A stretch of DNA of 64,000 nt from Vulcanimicrobiota bacterium (lineage in GTDB: Bacteria > Vulcanimicrobiota > Vulcanimicrobiia > Vulcanimicrobiales > Vulcanimicrobiaceae), in assembly GCA_027459645.1 (NCBI GenBank), contig DAIDHQ010000030.1, positions 186,001 to 250,000 of the forward strand, given 5' to 3'. The notes under the pieces were generated by a model. It searched no databases. It saw only the letters and a list, made by a program, of their open reading frames with translations, and was not told the origin of the DNA. Numbering within the stretch: the stretch's first letter is position 1; the number at the start of each line of letters is the position of its first letter. This document shows, piece after piece, positions 26,392-35,796 of the stretch. A program made the position numbers and the translations under genes.

Positions 26392-27371
26392 TCGAATACG
26401 CGATCGTCGTGCCGACCATCGGCAGACCGAGCCTACGCGCGCTACTGGACTCACTTGCTGCGGGAACGGAGGCGTTGCCGGAACGCATCCTGATCGTCGA
26501 CGATCGCCGTAGCGGCGATCCGCTCGATGCGCGGGCGCTCGCTCCGCAGCTCGCCGGCCGTATTACGTTGCTCCGAAGCGGAGGACGCGGACCCGCTGCT
26601 GCCCGCAATTGCGGGTGGCGTAGCACGCAAACGCCGTGGGTCGTGTTCGTCGACGACGACGTCGTGCTCACCCGGCGGTGGTGCGCCGACCTGCAGCGGG
26701 ATCTCGCGAACGCAGAAGCTTCGACGGGCGGAATTCAAGGGTGCGTCGAGGTGCCGATGCCGGCGTCGCGCGCGGCAACCGATTGGGAACGCAACGTGCG
26801 CGGATTGATGGATTCGATGTGGATCACCGCGGACATGGCGTATCGCCGCGAAGTGCTCGAGCGTACGGGCGGCTTCGACGAGCGTTTTAAACGCGCGTAT
26901 CGCGAGGACGCGGATCTCGCGATTCGCGCGCGTGCGGCCGGCTTTTCGCTGACGGCGGGCGTGCGCCGGAGCGTGCATCCCGTCCGCGAGGCCGACCGGT
27001 GGATCAGCGTGCGTCTGCAACGCGGGAACGCCGACGACGTGCTCATGCGCGCGCTTCACGGTCCGCAATGGCGCGAGCGGGCAGGGTCTCCGCGCGGACG
27101 CTTCCCGTTCCATGCTGCCACCGTTGCGGCGGCCGGGTTCGCACTCGCCGGCGCGCTCGAGCGCCGCAGCACGATCGCGCTTGCGGGAGCGGCAGTATGG
27201 CTTGCATTGACCGCGGACTTCGCGTGGCACCGCATCGCGCCCGGTCCAAAGACCCGCGCGGAGATCGCAACGATGGCTGTTACGAGCGTGGTCATTCCTT
27301 TTGCGGCCGTCTATCATAAACTTCGCGGCGCGGTGATGCTTCGCTCGCTGATCTCCCGTGAGGCGGCGTGA
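26388..27371 (+). CDS. Glycosyltransferase family 2
   Basis: MIEYAIVVPTIGRPSLRALLDSL...GPAAARNCGWRSTQTPWVVFVDDDVVL...RTGGFDERFKRAYREDADLAIR. Confidence 0.93.
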   Translation: MIEYAIVVPTIGRPSLRALLDSLAAGTEALPERILIVDDRRSGDPLDARALAPQLAGRITLLRSGGRGPAAARNCGWRSTQTPWVVFVDDDVVLTRRWCADLQRDLANAEASTGGIQGCVEVPMPASRAATDWERNVRGLMDSMWITADMAYRREVLERTGGFDERFKRAYREDADLAIRARAAGFSLTAGVRRSVHPVREADRWISVRLQRGNADDVLMRALHGPQWRERAGSPRGRFPFHAATVAAAGFALAGALERRSTIALAGAAVWLALTADFAWHRIAPGPKTRAEIATMAVTSVVIPFAAVYHKLRGAVMLRSLISREAA

Positions 27372-27895
27372 AGGAGCGCGCGATACTCTTCGACCGCGAC
27401 GGGACGCTGATCGTGGACGTGCCGGGAAATCGCGATCCGGAACGCGTCGAACTGATGCCCCACGCGGCCGATGCGCTGGCGCTCGCGCGCGAGTGGGATT
27501 ACGCCGTCGCCGTCGTTACCAACCAACCGGCGATCGCGGATGGCACCATCGATCATAGGAGCATGTTCGCCATTCACGCGCGCATCGAAGAACTCGCCGG
27601 TCCGATCGACGGTTGGTTCGTCTGCATTCACGGTACCGATGGCGGCTGCGAGTGCCGTAAACCCGAACCAGGTTTGATCGTCGCGGCGTCGGCGCGTTTG
27701 GGTATTCCGACGTCGCGCTGCACCGTGATCGGCGACATCGGTGCGGACATGGAAGCGGCACACGCCGCCGGTGCCGCGTGCGTGCTCGTTCCGACGCGCG
27801 TCACGCGCACGGAAGAAATCGCTGCGGCGCCGCGCGTGGCGCACGACGTCTTGGATGCGGTGCGGCTGGTCGTTTCCGGCGGAGTGACGCCGTGA
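27368..27895 (+). CDS. HAD hydrolase, GmhB/HisB-N-like (heptose bisphosphate phosphatase-like)
   Basis: ILFDRDGTLIVDVPGNRDPERVELMPHAADAL...CIHGTDGGCECRKPEPGLI...VIGDIGADMEAAHAAG. Confidence 0.85.
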   Translation: MKERAILFDRDGTLIVDVPGNRDPERVELMPHAADALALAREWDYAVAVVTNQPAIADGTIDHRSMFAIHARIEELAGPIDGWFVCIHGTDGGCECRKPEPGLIVAASARLGIPTSRCTVIGDIGADMEAAHAAGAACVLVPTRVTRTEEIAAAPRVAHDVLDAVRLVVSGGVTP

Positions 27896-28905
27896 AGCGC
27901 GTTCTTGCCGTCCGTCAAGACAACAACGGCGACGTGGTGTTGATCGGTCCCGCGCTGCGAGCGATGTCCGCGTCGGCGCACGTCGACCTTTTGTGCGGGC
28001 CGCGTGGTTCCGCAGCCGGTACATTGCTTCCGGGCGTGCGTGAAGTGTTCGTATGGGAAGCGGCATGGATCGATGCGGAACCGCGTACATGCACGCGCGG
28101 TGACGTCGACGGCTTCGTGGATGCTCTCGCCGGGCGTTACGACGAAGCGGTGATCTTTACGTCGTTTCATCAGAGCCCGCTTCCGATGGCGTTGCTGCTT
28201 CGCATGGCCGGAGTAGCGCGTATCGGTGCGATTAGCGTCGATTACGCGGGGGCATTGCTCGACGTGCGCCATCGCATCTCCGAGGACGTGCACGAAGTCG
28301 AGCGCGCGCTCTCGCTTGCGGCGTCGATGGGCTATACACTGCCCACCGGGGACGACGGCCGCCTTCGTTTGCGGGAACTTCCGGCCATATCGGCGTTCGG
28401 GGGACCGTTCGTCGTCGTGCATCCGGGCTGTACGATGCCGGCCCGGACGTGGCATGCCGACGGTTTCCGCGAAACGGTTCGCGCGCTGGGCGATGCCGGA
28501 TTTACGGTCGTAGTGACCGGTTCGCGCGACGAACGCGAACTCACGTCGTTTGTTGCAGGCGGCCATCGGCGGGCGCGCGATGCCGGCGGAACGACGACGT
28601 TTGCCGAATTTGCGGCGATCGTGCGGGACGCGAGCGTGGCTATCTGCGGGAACACCGCAACGACCCACGTGGCGGCTGCCGTAGGTACGCCCGTCGTCGA
28701 GATTTTTCCGCCGACGATTCCATTTGCGCGCTTCCGGCCATGGCGCGTGCCCTTCGAAGTCTTCGGCGACGGTGGCATCGTCTGCGCCGGCTGCCGCGCA
28801 CGCATCTGCCCGCACGCGGGGCATCCGTGTCTGCGCGACGTGCATCCCTCGGAGCTCGTTGCTGCGGTTCGGCGTCTCGCCGGCGTTCGCGAGCTTGCGT
28901 CGTGA
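27892..28905 (+). CDS. Glycosyltransferase family 9 (heptosyltransferase-like)
   Basis: MKRVLAVRQDNNGDVVLIGPALRAM...VVHPGCTMPARTWHADGFRETVRAL...CGNTATTHVAAAVGTPVVEIFPPT. Confidence 0.88.
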   Translation: MKRVLAVRQDNNGDVVLIGPALRAMSASAHVDLLCGPRGSAAGTLLPGVREVFVWEAAWIDAEPRTCTRGDVDGFVDALAGRYDEAVIFTSFHQSPLPMALLLRMAGVARIGAISVDYAGALLDVRHRISEDVHEVERALSLAASMGYTLPTGDDGRLRLRELPAISAFGGPFVVVHPGCTMPARTWHADGFRETVRALGDAGFTVVVTGSRDERELTSFVAGGHRRARDAGGTTTFAEFAAIVRDASVAICGNTATTHVAAAVGTPVVEIFPPTIPFARFRPWRVPFEVFGDGGIVCAGCRARICPHAGHPCLRDVHPSELVAAVRRLAGVRELAS

Positions 28906-29834
28906 AGATCGTCATGTGGCACGTGCACGGTTCCTACATGACCGCATTCGTGCGGGGCAAACATACATACCTCATACCGACCTTGCCCGAACGCGGCGCG
29001 GACGGACGAGGGCGCGCCGAAACTTGGGAGTGGCCGGAGAACGTCGTGGAGTGCGAACCCGAACGGCTCTACGACGAACGTCCGGACCTCGTCATCTTGC
29101 AGCGTCCGCACGAGTTCGAGCTCTTCACGCAATGGACGGGCTTGGTTCCGGGACGCGACGTACCGGCCGTCTATCTAGAACACAACGCGCCGCAAGGACG
29201 CATCAACGACATGCGTCATCCGATGGCGGAACGCGACTCGATTTCCGTCGTGCACGTTACGCACTTCAACCACTTGTTTTGGGACTGCGGTACCGCGCGC
29301 ACGTTCGTCGTCGAACACGGCGTGGTCGATCCCGGACACCGCTATACGGGCGAATTCCCGCGTGCGGCGGTCGTTATTAATGAAGCGCGCCGGCGCGCGC
29401 GCGTAACGGGAACGGACCTCTTGCCGCGTTTTAATGCCGCGGTCCCGGTGGATGTATTCGGTATGGATGCCGGGCCGATCGGTGGATACGAAAATTTACC
29501 GCAAGAGCGGATGCACGACGAAATCGCGCGCCGCCGTTTATACATACATCCGATCCGTTGGACGTCGCTCGGTCTTGCGCTGATCGAGGCGATGCATTTA
29601 GGTATGCCGGTCGTAGCCGTCGCCGCAACGGAAGTGCCGGATGCCGTTCCCTCCGATGCCGGCGTCGTTTCCACCGACGTCGGCGCGCTGGTCGACGCCA
29701 GCGTTTCCCTGCTCAACGATCCCGACCGGTGTATAGAGATGGGCCGCCGCGGACGCGCGTACGCGTGCGAGCGTTTCGGCCTCGAGCGTTTCCTTGCCGA
29801 TTGGGATCGCGTCTTCGAGGAGGCCGTCTCATGA
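28902..29834 (+). CDS. Glycosyltransferase (GT4/GT1-like)
   Basis: MKIVMWHVHGSYMTAFVRGKHTYLIP...YIHPIRWTSLGLALIEAMHLGMPVVAVAATEVPDAVP. Confidence 0.85.
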   Translation: MKIVMWHVHGSYMTAFVRGKHTYLIPTLPERGADGRGRAETWEWPENVVECEPERLYDERPDLVILQRPHEFELFTQWTGLVPGRDVPAVYLEHNAPQGRINDMRHPMAERDSISVVHVTHFNHLFWDCGTARTFVVEHGVVDPGHRYTGEFPRAAVVINEARRRARVTGTDLLPRFNAAVPVDVFGMDAGPIGGYENLPQERMHDEIARRRLYIHPIRWTSLGLALIEAMHLGMPVVAVAATEVPDAVPSDAGVVSTDVGALVDASVSLLNDPDRCIEMGRRGRAYACERFGLERFLADWDRVFEEAVS

Positions 29835-31042
29835 AAATCGCTTTCGTTTCCGAACATGCGAGCCCGCTCGCGGTTCTCGGGGGCGTCGATGCCGGCGGAC
29901 AGAACGTTCACGTTGCGGCGCTGGCCGAGGCGCTAGCTCGTAACGGGGACGAAGTCCGCGTCTACACGCGGCGCGACGATGGCCGTTTGCCGGCGACCGT
30001 GCCGTTCTGCACGGGCGTTCTCGTCGATCACGTCGACGCCGGGCCGGCGACGCCGATCGAAAAAGATCGTTTGCTTCAATATATGCCCGCGTTCGCTCGG
30101 GAACTCGAAACGCGTTGGGGCGATTGGCGTCCCGACGTGGTGCACGCGCATTTTTGGATGTCCGGCCTTGCGTCGCTGCAAGCGGCAGGCGTTCTCGATC
30201 TTCCGGTGATTCAAACGTTCCACGCCTTGGGAATCGAAAAGCGCCGCCATCAAGGCTCGAAGGACACGAGTCCGAAGGCGCGCCTGCGGGTGGAAGAGCG
30301 CATCGCGCGCGAGGCGACGCACATCGTCGCCACGGCTACGGCGGAGGCGTTCGAGCTGGTGCGCATGGGTGCGCGCCGCAGCGACATCACCGTCGTGCCG
30401 TGCGGCGTCGATCTCTCGCAGTTTGCGGCGCTCGGGCCGAGCGAACCGCGCTCGAACCGCCGTAACCGCCTGCTGTGTTTGAGCCGGCTGGTGGAGCGCA
30501 AAGGTATCGCGGACGTCATTAGTGCGCTCAAGCTCTTGCCGAACACCGAACTCGTCATCGCGGGCGGTCCCGATCGCGAAGCGTTGTGGGAAGATGTGGA
30601 GGCCCGGCGCCTTCGTGAGATCGCGCGCGGACTCGGCGTGGAAGATCGGGTCGAGTTTCGCGGACGCGTCGAGCGGATCGACGTCCCGCGCCTGCTTCGT
30701 TCTGCGGACGTCGTCGTGTGCTATCCGTGGTACGAACCGTTCGGCATCGTGCCGCTCGAAGCCATGGCATGCGGGGTTCCCGTCGTGGTTTCGACGGTTG
30801 GCGGTCTGGTCGACAGCGTGGTCGACGGCGTGACGGGATTGCACGTGGAGCCCCGTTCTCCGATCGCGCTCGCGCAAGCTATCCGTACGCTGTTGGAAAA
30901 CGAAAAGATGCGCTACGCGCTCGGAGTGGCGGGCGCTAGGCGCGCGAACGAACGCTACGGATGGCCGCGCATCGCTTCCGACACGCGTTCGGTCTACGCG
31001 CGCGCCATCACCGAGAAGCAGTTCGCAGCGCAAGCATCGTGA
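29831..31042 (+). CDS. Glycosyltransferase family 4
   Basis: MKIAFVSEHASPLAVLGGVDAGGQNVHVAALAEAL...VVHAHFWMSGLA...CLSRLVERKGI...PWYEPFGIVPLEAMACGVPVVVSTVGGLVDSVVDGVTGLHV. Confidence 0.94.
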   Translation: MKIAFVSEHASPLAVLGGVDAGGQNVHVAALAEALARNGDEVRVYTRRDDGRLPATVPFCTGVLVDHVDAGPATPIEKDRLLQYMPAFARELETRWGDWRPDVVHAHFWMSGLASLQAAGVLDLPVIQTFHALGIEKRRHQGSKDTSPKARLRVEERIAREATHIVATATAEAFELVRMGARRSDITVVPCGVDLSQFAALGPSEPRSNRRNRLLCLSRLVERKGIADVISALKLLPNTELVIAGGPDREALWEDVEARRLREIARGLGVEDRVEFRGRVERIDVPRLLRSADVVVCYPWYEPFGIVPLEAMACGVPVVVSTVGGLVDSVVDGVTGLHVEPRSPIALAQAIRTLLENEKMRYALGVAGARRANERYGWPRIASDTRSVYARAITEKQFAAQAS

Positions 31043-32004
31043 GGTCGGCTATGACGACCGGGCGCCCGCGGCTGATCATGCTGCGGGCGCTCGGCCTCGG
31101 CGATTTTCTCACCGGCGTGCCCGCCTATCGCGCGATCGCGCGCGCGTTTCCGGGGCACCATCGCATCCTGGCCGCGCCGGTGGCGTTCGCGCCGCTTGCC
31201 GAATTGTGTGGCGACATCGACGAAGTGGTCGATACGCGTGGCCTTGAAGCGCTCGATCCGGAGTTGCACGGCGCCGATATCGCCGTCAACCTCCACGGCC
31301 GTGGGCCGCAAAGCCACCGGCTGTTGCTCGAAACCGAGCCGCGGCGATTGATCGCCTTTGCGAATCCGGACGTCGGCGTACCGGCCGGCGCTCCGCGGTT
31401 CGAGCAACACGAGCACGAGGTGCACCGCTGGTGCAGAATGCTTTCGGAGTCGGGCGTTGCCGCCGATGCGGCCGATCTCGGATTGGAGCCCCGGCCCTAT
31501 CTCGGACGTTTCCGCGGTGCCGTCGTATTGCATTGCGGCGCGTCGAGCGAATCGCGCTGCTGGCCCGTTGCGCGGTGGATCGAATTGGCACGCTCGTTGC
31601 AGCGAGACGGTTACGCGGTCGTACTGACCGGGAGCGCGGCGGAGTTTCGCCGTTGCCGCATCATTGCCCGTAACGCGGAGATACCGATCGATCGCGTCCT
31701 CGCCGGAAAGACGCGCTTGGACGAGCTGGCATCGCTCGTTCGCGCGTCGCTTGCGGTCGTATGCGGCGATACCGGTCTCGCACATTTTGCAACGGCGGTC
31801 GGCACGCCGTCGGTCGTGCTTTTCGGTCCGGTCAGCCCGGAGCAATGGGGACCTCCGCCGGAGCGACGCCAGCATCGCGTGCTTTGGCGCGGTACTACCG
31901 GCGATCCGCACGCGGACCGGGTGGATCCGGGACTCGCATCGATCGGCGTGAGGGAGGTTCGCGCAGAATTAGACGCGCTTTTCGCGACGCGTCGAGCCGG
32001 GTAA
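31039..32004 (+). CDS. Glycosyltransferase family 9
   Basis: LIMLRALGLGDFLTGVPAYRAIARAFPGHHR...VVCGDTGLAHFATAVGTPSVVLFGPVSPEQWGPP. Confidence 0.88.
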   Translation: MRSAMTTGRPRLIMLRALGLGDFLTGVPAYRAIARAFPGHHRILAAPVAFAPLAELCGDIDEVVDTRGLEALDPELHGADIAVNLHGRGPQSHRLLLETEPRRLIAFANPDVGVPAGAPRFEQHEHEVHRWCRMLSESGVAADAADLGLEPRPYLGRFRGAVVLHCGASSESRCWPVARWIELARSLQRDGYAVVLTGSAAEFRRCRIIARNAEIPIDRVLAGKTRLDELASLVRASLAVVCGDTGLAHFATAVGTPSVVLFGPVSPEQWGPPPERRQHRVLWRGTTGDPHADRVDPGLASIGVREVRAELDALFATRRAG

Positions 32005-32039
32005 ACACGCGAAGAGACATTCCATTGTAGGAGGCTGCC

Positions 32040-32798
32040 GTGGCAACTGCACGCCGCACGACGGATCACGACGAAATTCGCCGCTGGATAGAAGAGCGTG
32101 GGGGACGTCCCGCGCAGGTCGAGGGAACCGGCGGAATGCTTCGCGTCGATTTCGGCGAGGACGATCCCGGGCTGCAAGCGATTGACTGGGACACGTTTTT
32201 TCGCATCTTCGACGATAGCGGTCTCGGATTTCTCTACGATCCCGACGGTCACATGAACAAGTTCATTCAAGTCGGCGAAGACCAGACGGGGATCGGCAAG
32301 ACCGAGCCCCGCGAGGCAGATCGACGCCGGCAAAAGGGAGGGCGCAAGGCCGTGGCTGCAAGAAAAAAATCGACGTCCCGCAAGAAGACGTCTTCGCGCA
32401 AAAAGACGTCGTCCAGAACCTCGACGTCGTCACGCAAGAAAGCATCGTCACGAAAGACGACGTCGTCACGCAAGAAGACCTCGCCGCGAAAGAAGCGTTC
32501 GTCGGGCAAGACGAGCGCACCGCGCAAAACGAGCACGACTCGGAAGAAGAGCTCCGCGAAGAGATCGAGTGGATCGAAGAAGAGCGGCGGACGTAAATAC
32601 TCGCGCAAGTCCGGCAAAAAGGTCGAACGTGCAATGCACGAGATGAAAGAAGGCAAATTGCGTTCGGGAACCAAGGGGCCGAAGGTCAAGAGTCGCAAAC
32701 AAGCGATCGCCATCGGTCTTTCCGAAGCGCGCCGTGAGGGCGCGCGCGTTCCGGCGCGACGCAAAGGCCGCAAGTCGAGCCCGCGGAAAAAACGGTAG
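32040..32798 (+). CDS. Histone H1-like basic protein: N-terminal domain + K/S/T-R repeat tract + DUF6496-like C-terminal tail
   Basis: RRTTDHDEIRRWIEERGGRPAQVEGTGGMLRVDF; (R/S)KKTSSRK repeats; KVERAMHEMKEGKLRSGTKGPKVKSRKQAIAIGLSEARREG. Confidence 0.8.
   Translation: MATARRTTDHDEIRRWIEERGGRPAQVEGTGGMLRVDFGEDDPGLQAIDWDTFFRIFDDSGLGFLYDPDGHMNKFIQVGEDQTGIGKTEPREADRRRQKGGRKAVAARKKSTSRKKTSSRKKTSSRTSTSSRKKASSRKTTSSRKKTSPRKKRSSGKTSAPRKTSTTRKKSSAKRSSGSKKSGGRKYSRKSGKKVERAMHEMKEGKLRSGTKGPKVKSRKQAIAIGLSEARREGARVPARRKGRKSSPRKKR
32370..32540 (+). repeat. Degenerate tandem repeat encoding KKTSSR-type units
   Basis: Repeated AAGAAGACGTC(G/T)TC(A/G)CGCAA-like units within the basic protein gene. Confidence 0.7.
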
Positions 32799-32800
32799 CG

Positions 32801-33160
32801 TTAGAGCGTTTGCGCCGGCCGTTGATGCAGCGGCCGGTGCAGAACCGTGAGGCGATCGAGTCCGGCGATCGAAATCAAGCGTCCGACCGGATCGTCGTCG
32901 CATTCGAACGTGCAAGGAATGCGGCGATCTTCGCATTCGCCGGCGAACTCGGTCATCGCGCCCAAGGTGGCCGGATCGATCAGCGTGACGCGGCGGCAGT
33001 CGACGTTGACCTTTCCCGCGAGTTGCGGCATGCGGTGCAGCACGGCGACCAACTGAGTTCGCGTTTCGAGACCCCACGATCCCGAGAGCCAGATTCTAAA
33101 GCCGAAGGGCGCGTTTTCGTCGAGAACGCACAGCGCGCGGGGTGTTTTGAACGACTGCAT
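32801..33160 (-). CDS. STAS-domain protein (anti-sigma factor antagonist-like)
   Basis: FRIWLSGSWGLETRTQLVAVLHRMPQLAGKVNVDCRRVTLIDPATLGAMTEF. Confidence 0.65.
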   Translation of the reverse strand: MQSFKTPRALCVLDENAPFGFRIWLSGSWGLETRTQLVAVLHRMPQLAGKVNVDCRRVTLIDPATLGAMTEFAGECEDRRIPCTFECDDDPVGRLISIAGLDRLTVLHRPLHQRPAQTL

Positions 33161-33276
33161 GCCTGCCTATCGTACAACGACCAGTCTGGGAAGCCGTCGA
33201 GAGTGTACGCAAGCGCACGGAATCTAGCGGGCGCTACGCGAACTACCGTAGCTTCCGGGGAAATGGAGTTATCGTT

Positions 33277-34911
33277 GTGTCGGATCCGTTGCTAAGCGAG
33301 CGCACGGCAAACAGCGATCGCTCGCTCATGAAGCGCGCGGCTACGTTGTTGGCTACCGACTTGTCGCTCGGCGAGCTGTTCGAGCGGCTAACGCGGATGC
33401 TGGCCGAATATATCGACTCTTCCGTCGTGTTTATCGCGCTCGCCAGGCCGGATCAGCGCCATTCCATCGAATACTTTTACGATCATGGCGAGATAAGGCG
33501 ATATCCACATATAGAGTTAGGGCCCTCATCCCGGGCGCGCGAGGTCATCCGCACCGGAGAGATCGTGTGGGGGCCGCGCCCCGAGGTCTGGGCGCCGATG
33601 GGAACCACCCCCATACATCACGACCGCCCCTGGACCAACGACACCGTCTCGGCGATCTTCGTGCCGATGAAGTCCGGCGGCGACGTCGTCGGGGCCCTGA
33701 GCGTCCAAAGCATACGCGAAAATGCCTATACCGAGGACGACGTCGAGATGATTGCTGCGATCGGCCATTATCTCGGTGTGGCCGTGCAAAACCAGCGCAT
33801 GTATCAAGCGCTGCAGCGCACGGCGGAATACGATCCGTTGACGGGTCTTGCGAATCATTCGCGCATGTTGCGTGAGTTGGATTCCGCGCTCAACGAAGCG
33901 ACGTCGACGCGCCCCGCCGTCGCGGTCATGCTAAACATCGTGAACTTCGGCATGTTCAACGAAACGTACGGCTATGCCGAAGGCGACGAGGTGCTGCGCC
34001 GCATCGCCGATGCGTTACGCGAATTCGAAGACGCCGACGACAGTATTACCGTCGGGCGCTTCGGCGGCGACATGTTCATGGTGCTGCTTCGCGACACCGT
34101 CGCCGATTTGGTTCCGCATTTCGTCGCTCGTCTCAGCGCGCGGCTGAATGAAATTGCTTACGTCGCTCGCACGCAGACGCTCCCGGTTTCCATCGCCTGC
34201 GGTTACGGCATCGCCCCGGTCGATGCGGGAACTCGTCCGGAACTCATCGCGTTGTGCGTCCACCGCACGCGGTTGAGCCGTAAGCAGGGCTGCCGTCCCG
34301 TCGGAGAAGACGACGTCGACGCCTATACCGTCCACGGCTCCTTTGCGGGCATCGAAACGATCGTCGAAGCGCTGCTCGATCGCGACCCGTTCACGCGCGT
34401 CCATCTGCTTCAAGTCAATACGATGGCGAAGATGTGGTCGGAATTCAATCTGGATCTCGACCGCGCGGCGCTTGCAAAATTCCTTCAAGCCAGCCTGCTC
34501 CACGACGTCGGAAAGCTGCTCGTCTCCGACAAAATTCTCGTCAAGCCGGGACGGCTCTCGCCGCTGGAATACGAAGCGGCAATGCAGCACGCGTCGTTCG
34601 GCTTCAATATCCTCGCGCAGTACCCGGGTTACGAAGACGTCGCGCGGATCGTTTCACAGCATCACGAGCGGTGGGACGGCACCGGCTATCCGAACGGTCT
34701 CGCCGGCGATGCCATCGATCCGATCGCGCGCGCCGTTTCGATTTTGGACGTGTTCTCGGCGATGGTCGCCGATCGCCCCTACCATCGCGGCATCACCGAA
34801 GATGCCGCACTCGCCGAGTTGCAACGCTGCGCCGGCACGCAGTTCGATCCGGTCCTCGTCGACCGCTTTATCGTATGGCGTGAGGACGCGCGGCCGCCGA
34901 GACTCGCCTAA
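33277..34911 (+). CDS. GAF + degenerate GGDEF + HD-GYP signalling protein
   Basis: GAF domain; TAEYDPLTGLANHSRM...GRFGGDMFMV (GGDMF instead of GGDEF); SLLHDVGKLLV...SQHHERWDGTGYPNGLAGDAI HD-GYP. Confidence 0.9.
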   Translation: MSDPLLSERTANSDRSLMKRAATLLATDLSLGELFERLTRMLAEYIDSSVVFIALARPDQRHSIEYFYDHGEIRRYPHIELGPSSRAREVIRTGEIVWGPRPEVWAPMGTTPIHHDRPWTNDTVSAIFVPMKSGGDVVGALSVQSIRENAYTEDDVEMIAAIGHYLGVAVQNQRMYQALQRTAEYDPLTGLANHSRMLRELDSALNEATSTRPAVAVMLNIVNFGMFNETYGYAEGDEVLRRIADALREFEDADDSITVGRFGGDMFMVLLRDTVADLVPHFVARLSARLNEIAYVARTQTLPVSIACGYGIAPVDAGTRPELIALCVHRTRLSRKQGCRPVGEDDVDAYTVHGSFAGIETIVEALLDRDPFTRVHLLQVNTMAKMWSEFNLDLDRAALAKFLQASLLHDVGKLLVSDKILVKPGRLSPLEYEAAMQHASFGFNILAQYPGYEDVARIVSQHHERWDGTGYPNGLAGDAIDPIARAVSILDVFSAMVADRPYHRGITEDAALAELQRCAGTQFDPVLVDRFIVWREDARPPRLA

Positions 34912-35606
34912 GGCGAAATCGTCACCGGTAAGGTCGCGATGTTGTCGTTGATGTCGCGAACGGTGATCGTGCAACTCCCCGGCGCCTTCGCCGCGATCTT
35001 GAGACTGAGCTCGTTGCCCGTCGTGGCGAGAATTTGCACGTCGGCGACCTTGCCGCAATCGCTATTGAGTGCGAGCGATCCGCCGCCGCGCGCGAGAACC
35101 AGTTGCGAGTTTCCGGGCGCACTCAACCGCAATTCGAGCGTTGCCGGGGTCACCGAAATCGCCGATGGATTGGATGGCTGCGTCGCCTGGGCGGACGTCG
35201 CGTTTCCGGCTTGCGGCCAGCGGGTTCCGTCGGTGAATTCTACCGAGTCGACATCGCATCGGACCGACGGCTTACCGAAGAGGCTGTTGAGAATCATCGG
35301 CAGCGCGAACTGGCCGCGCGCGACGCGGTAGCGGTGGTCGATCTCGATGCCGGGCGAAAACGTGCCTTCGTCGCGAATGATCTGCGAGGTCCCGTTGATA
35401 TCCGCGCGGATATTCACCACGCGGGCAACCTTGCTGGAGTTATTCGTAAACTTCGCTGCCAGCCCGCTGACCTGCGCCGCGAGGCTGCTGGTGTTGTCGT
35501 AGAGCAAGCTGCACATGTTCAACTGCACCGGAGGGGCCGGTGCCTGCGCGACGTCGTTGCCGAGCGCCGCGGCGAGCAGTGGGGCTAAAAGGACCGAAAG
35601 CAACAT
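34908..35606 (-). CDS. Secreted hypothetical protein
   Basis: Start at Met 35606: MLLSVLLAPLLAAALGNDVAQ signal peptide; longer ORF start rejected because it covers tRNA-Arg antisense. Confidence 0.65.
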   Translation of the reverse strand: MLLSVLLAPLLAAALGNDVAQAPAPPVQLNMCSLLYDNTSSLAAQVSGLAAKFTNNSSKVARVVNIRADINGTSQIIRDEGTFSPGIEIDHRYRVARGQFALPMILNSLFGKPSVRCDVDSVEFTDGTRWPQAGNATSAQATQPSNPSAISVTPATLELRLSAPGNSQLVLARGGGSLALNSDCGKVADVQILATTGNELSLKIAAKAPGSCTITVRDINDNIATLPVTISP

Positions 35607-35666
35607 GCCGCACGGTTCTGGGCGCTTGGAGGCGCCCCTTTGAGGCGCGGCAAAACTTGCCGCCAC

Positions 35667-35740
35667 GCGCTCGTAGCTCAATTGGATAGAGCAAGGCACT
35701 CCTAAGGCCGAGGTTGGCGGTTCGATTCCGCCCGAGCGCA
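35667..35740 (+). tRNA. tRNA-Arg (anticodon CCT), CCA not encoded
   Basis: GCGCTCGTAGCTCAATTGGATAGAGCAAGGCACTCCTAAGGCCGAGGTTGGCGGTTCGATTCCGCCCGAGCGCA; anticodon stem has two A-G mismatches. Confidence 0.85.
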
Positions 35741-35796
35741 ATGCGCCTTCTTCAAATGCTCATTGCGGCGTAAAGGGAGTTTCCTACGCTCTGGCA

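Noticed and set aside
24493-26454. 653-aa - strand ORF
   Set aside because: Antisense to the carbamoyltransferase, no recognisable motifs
35607-35741. N-terminal extension MRSGGIEPPTSALGVPCSIQLSYER of the 34908..35741 ORF
   Set aside because: Antisense tRNA-Arg translation; signal peptide starts at Met 35606
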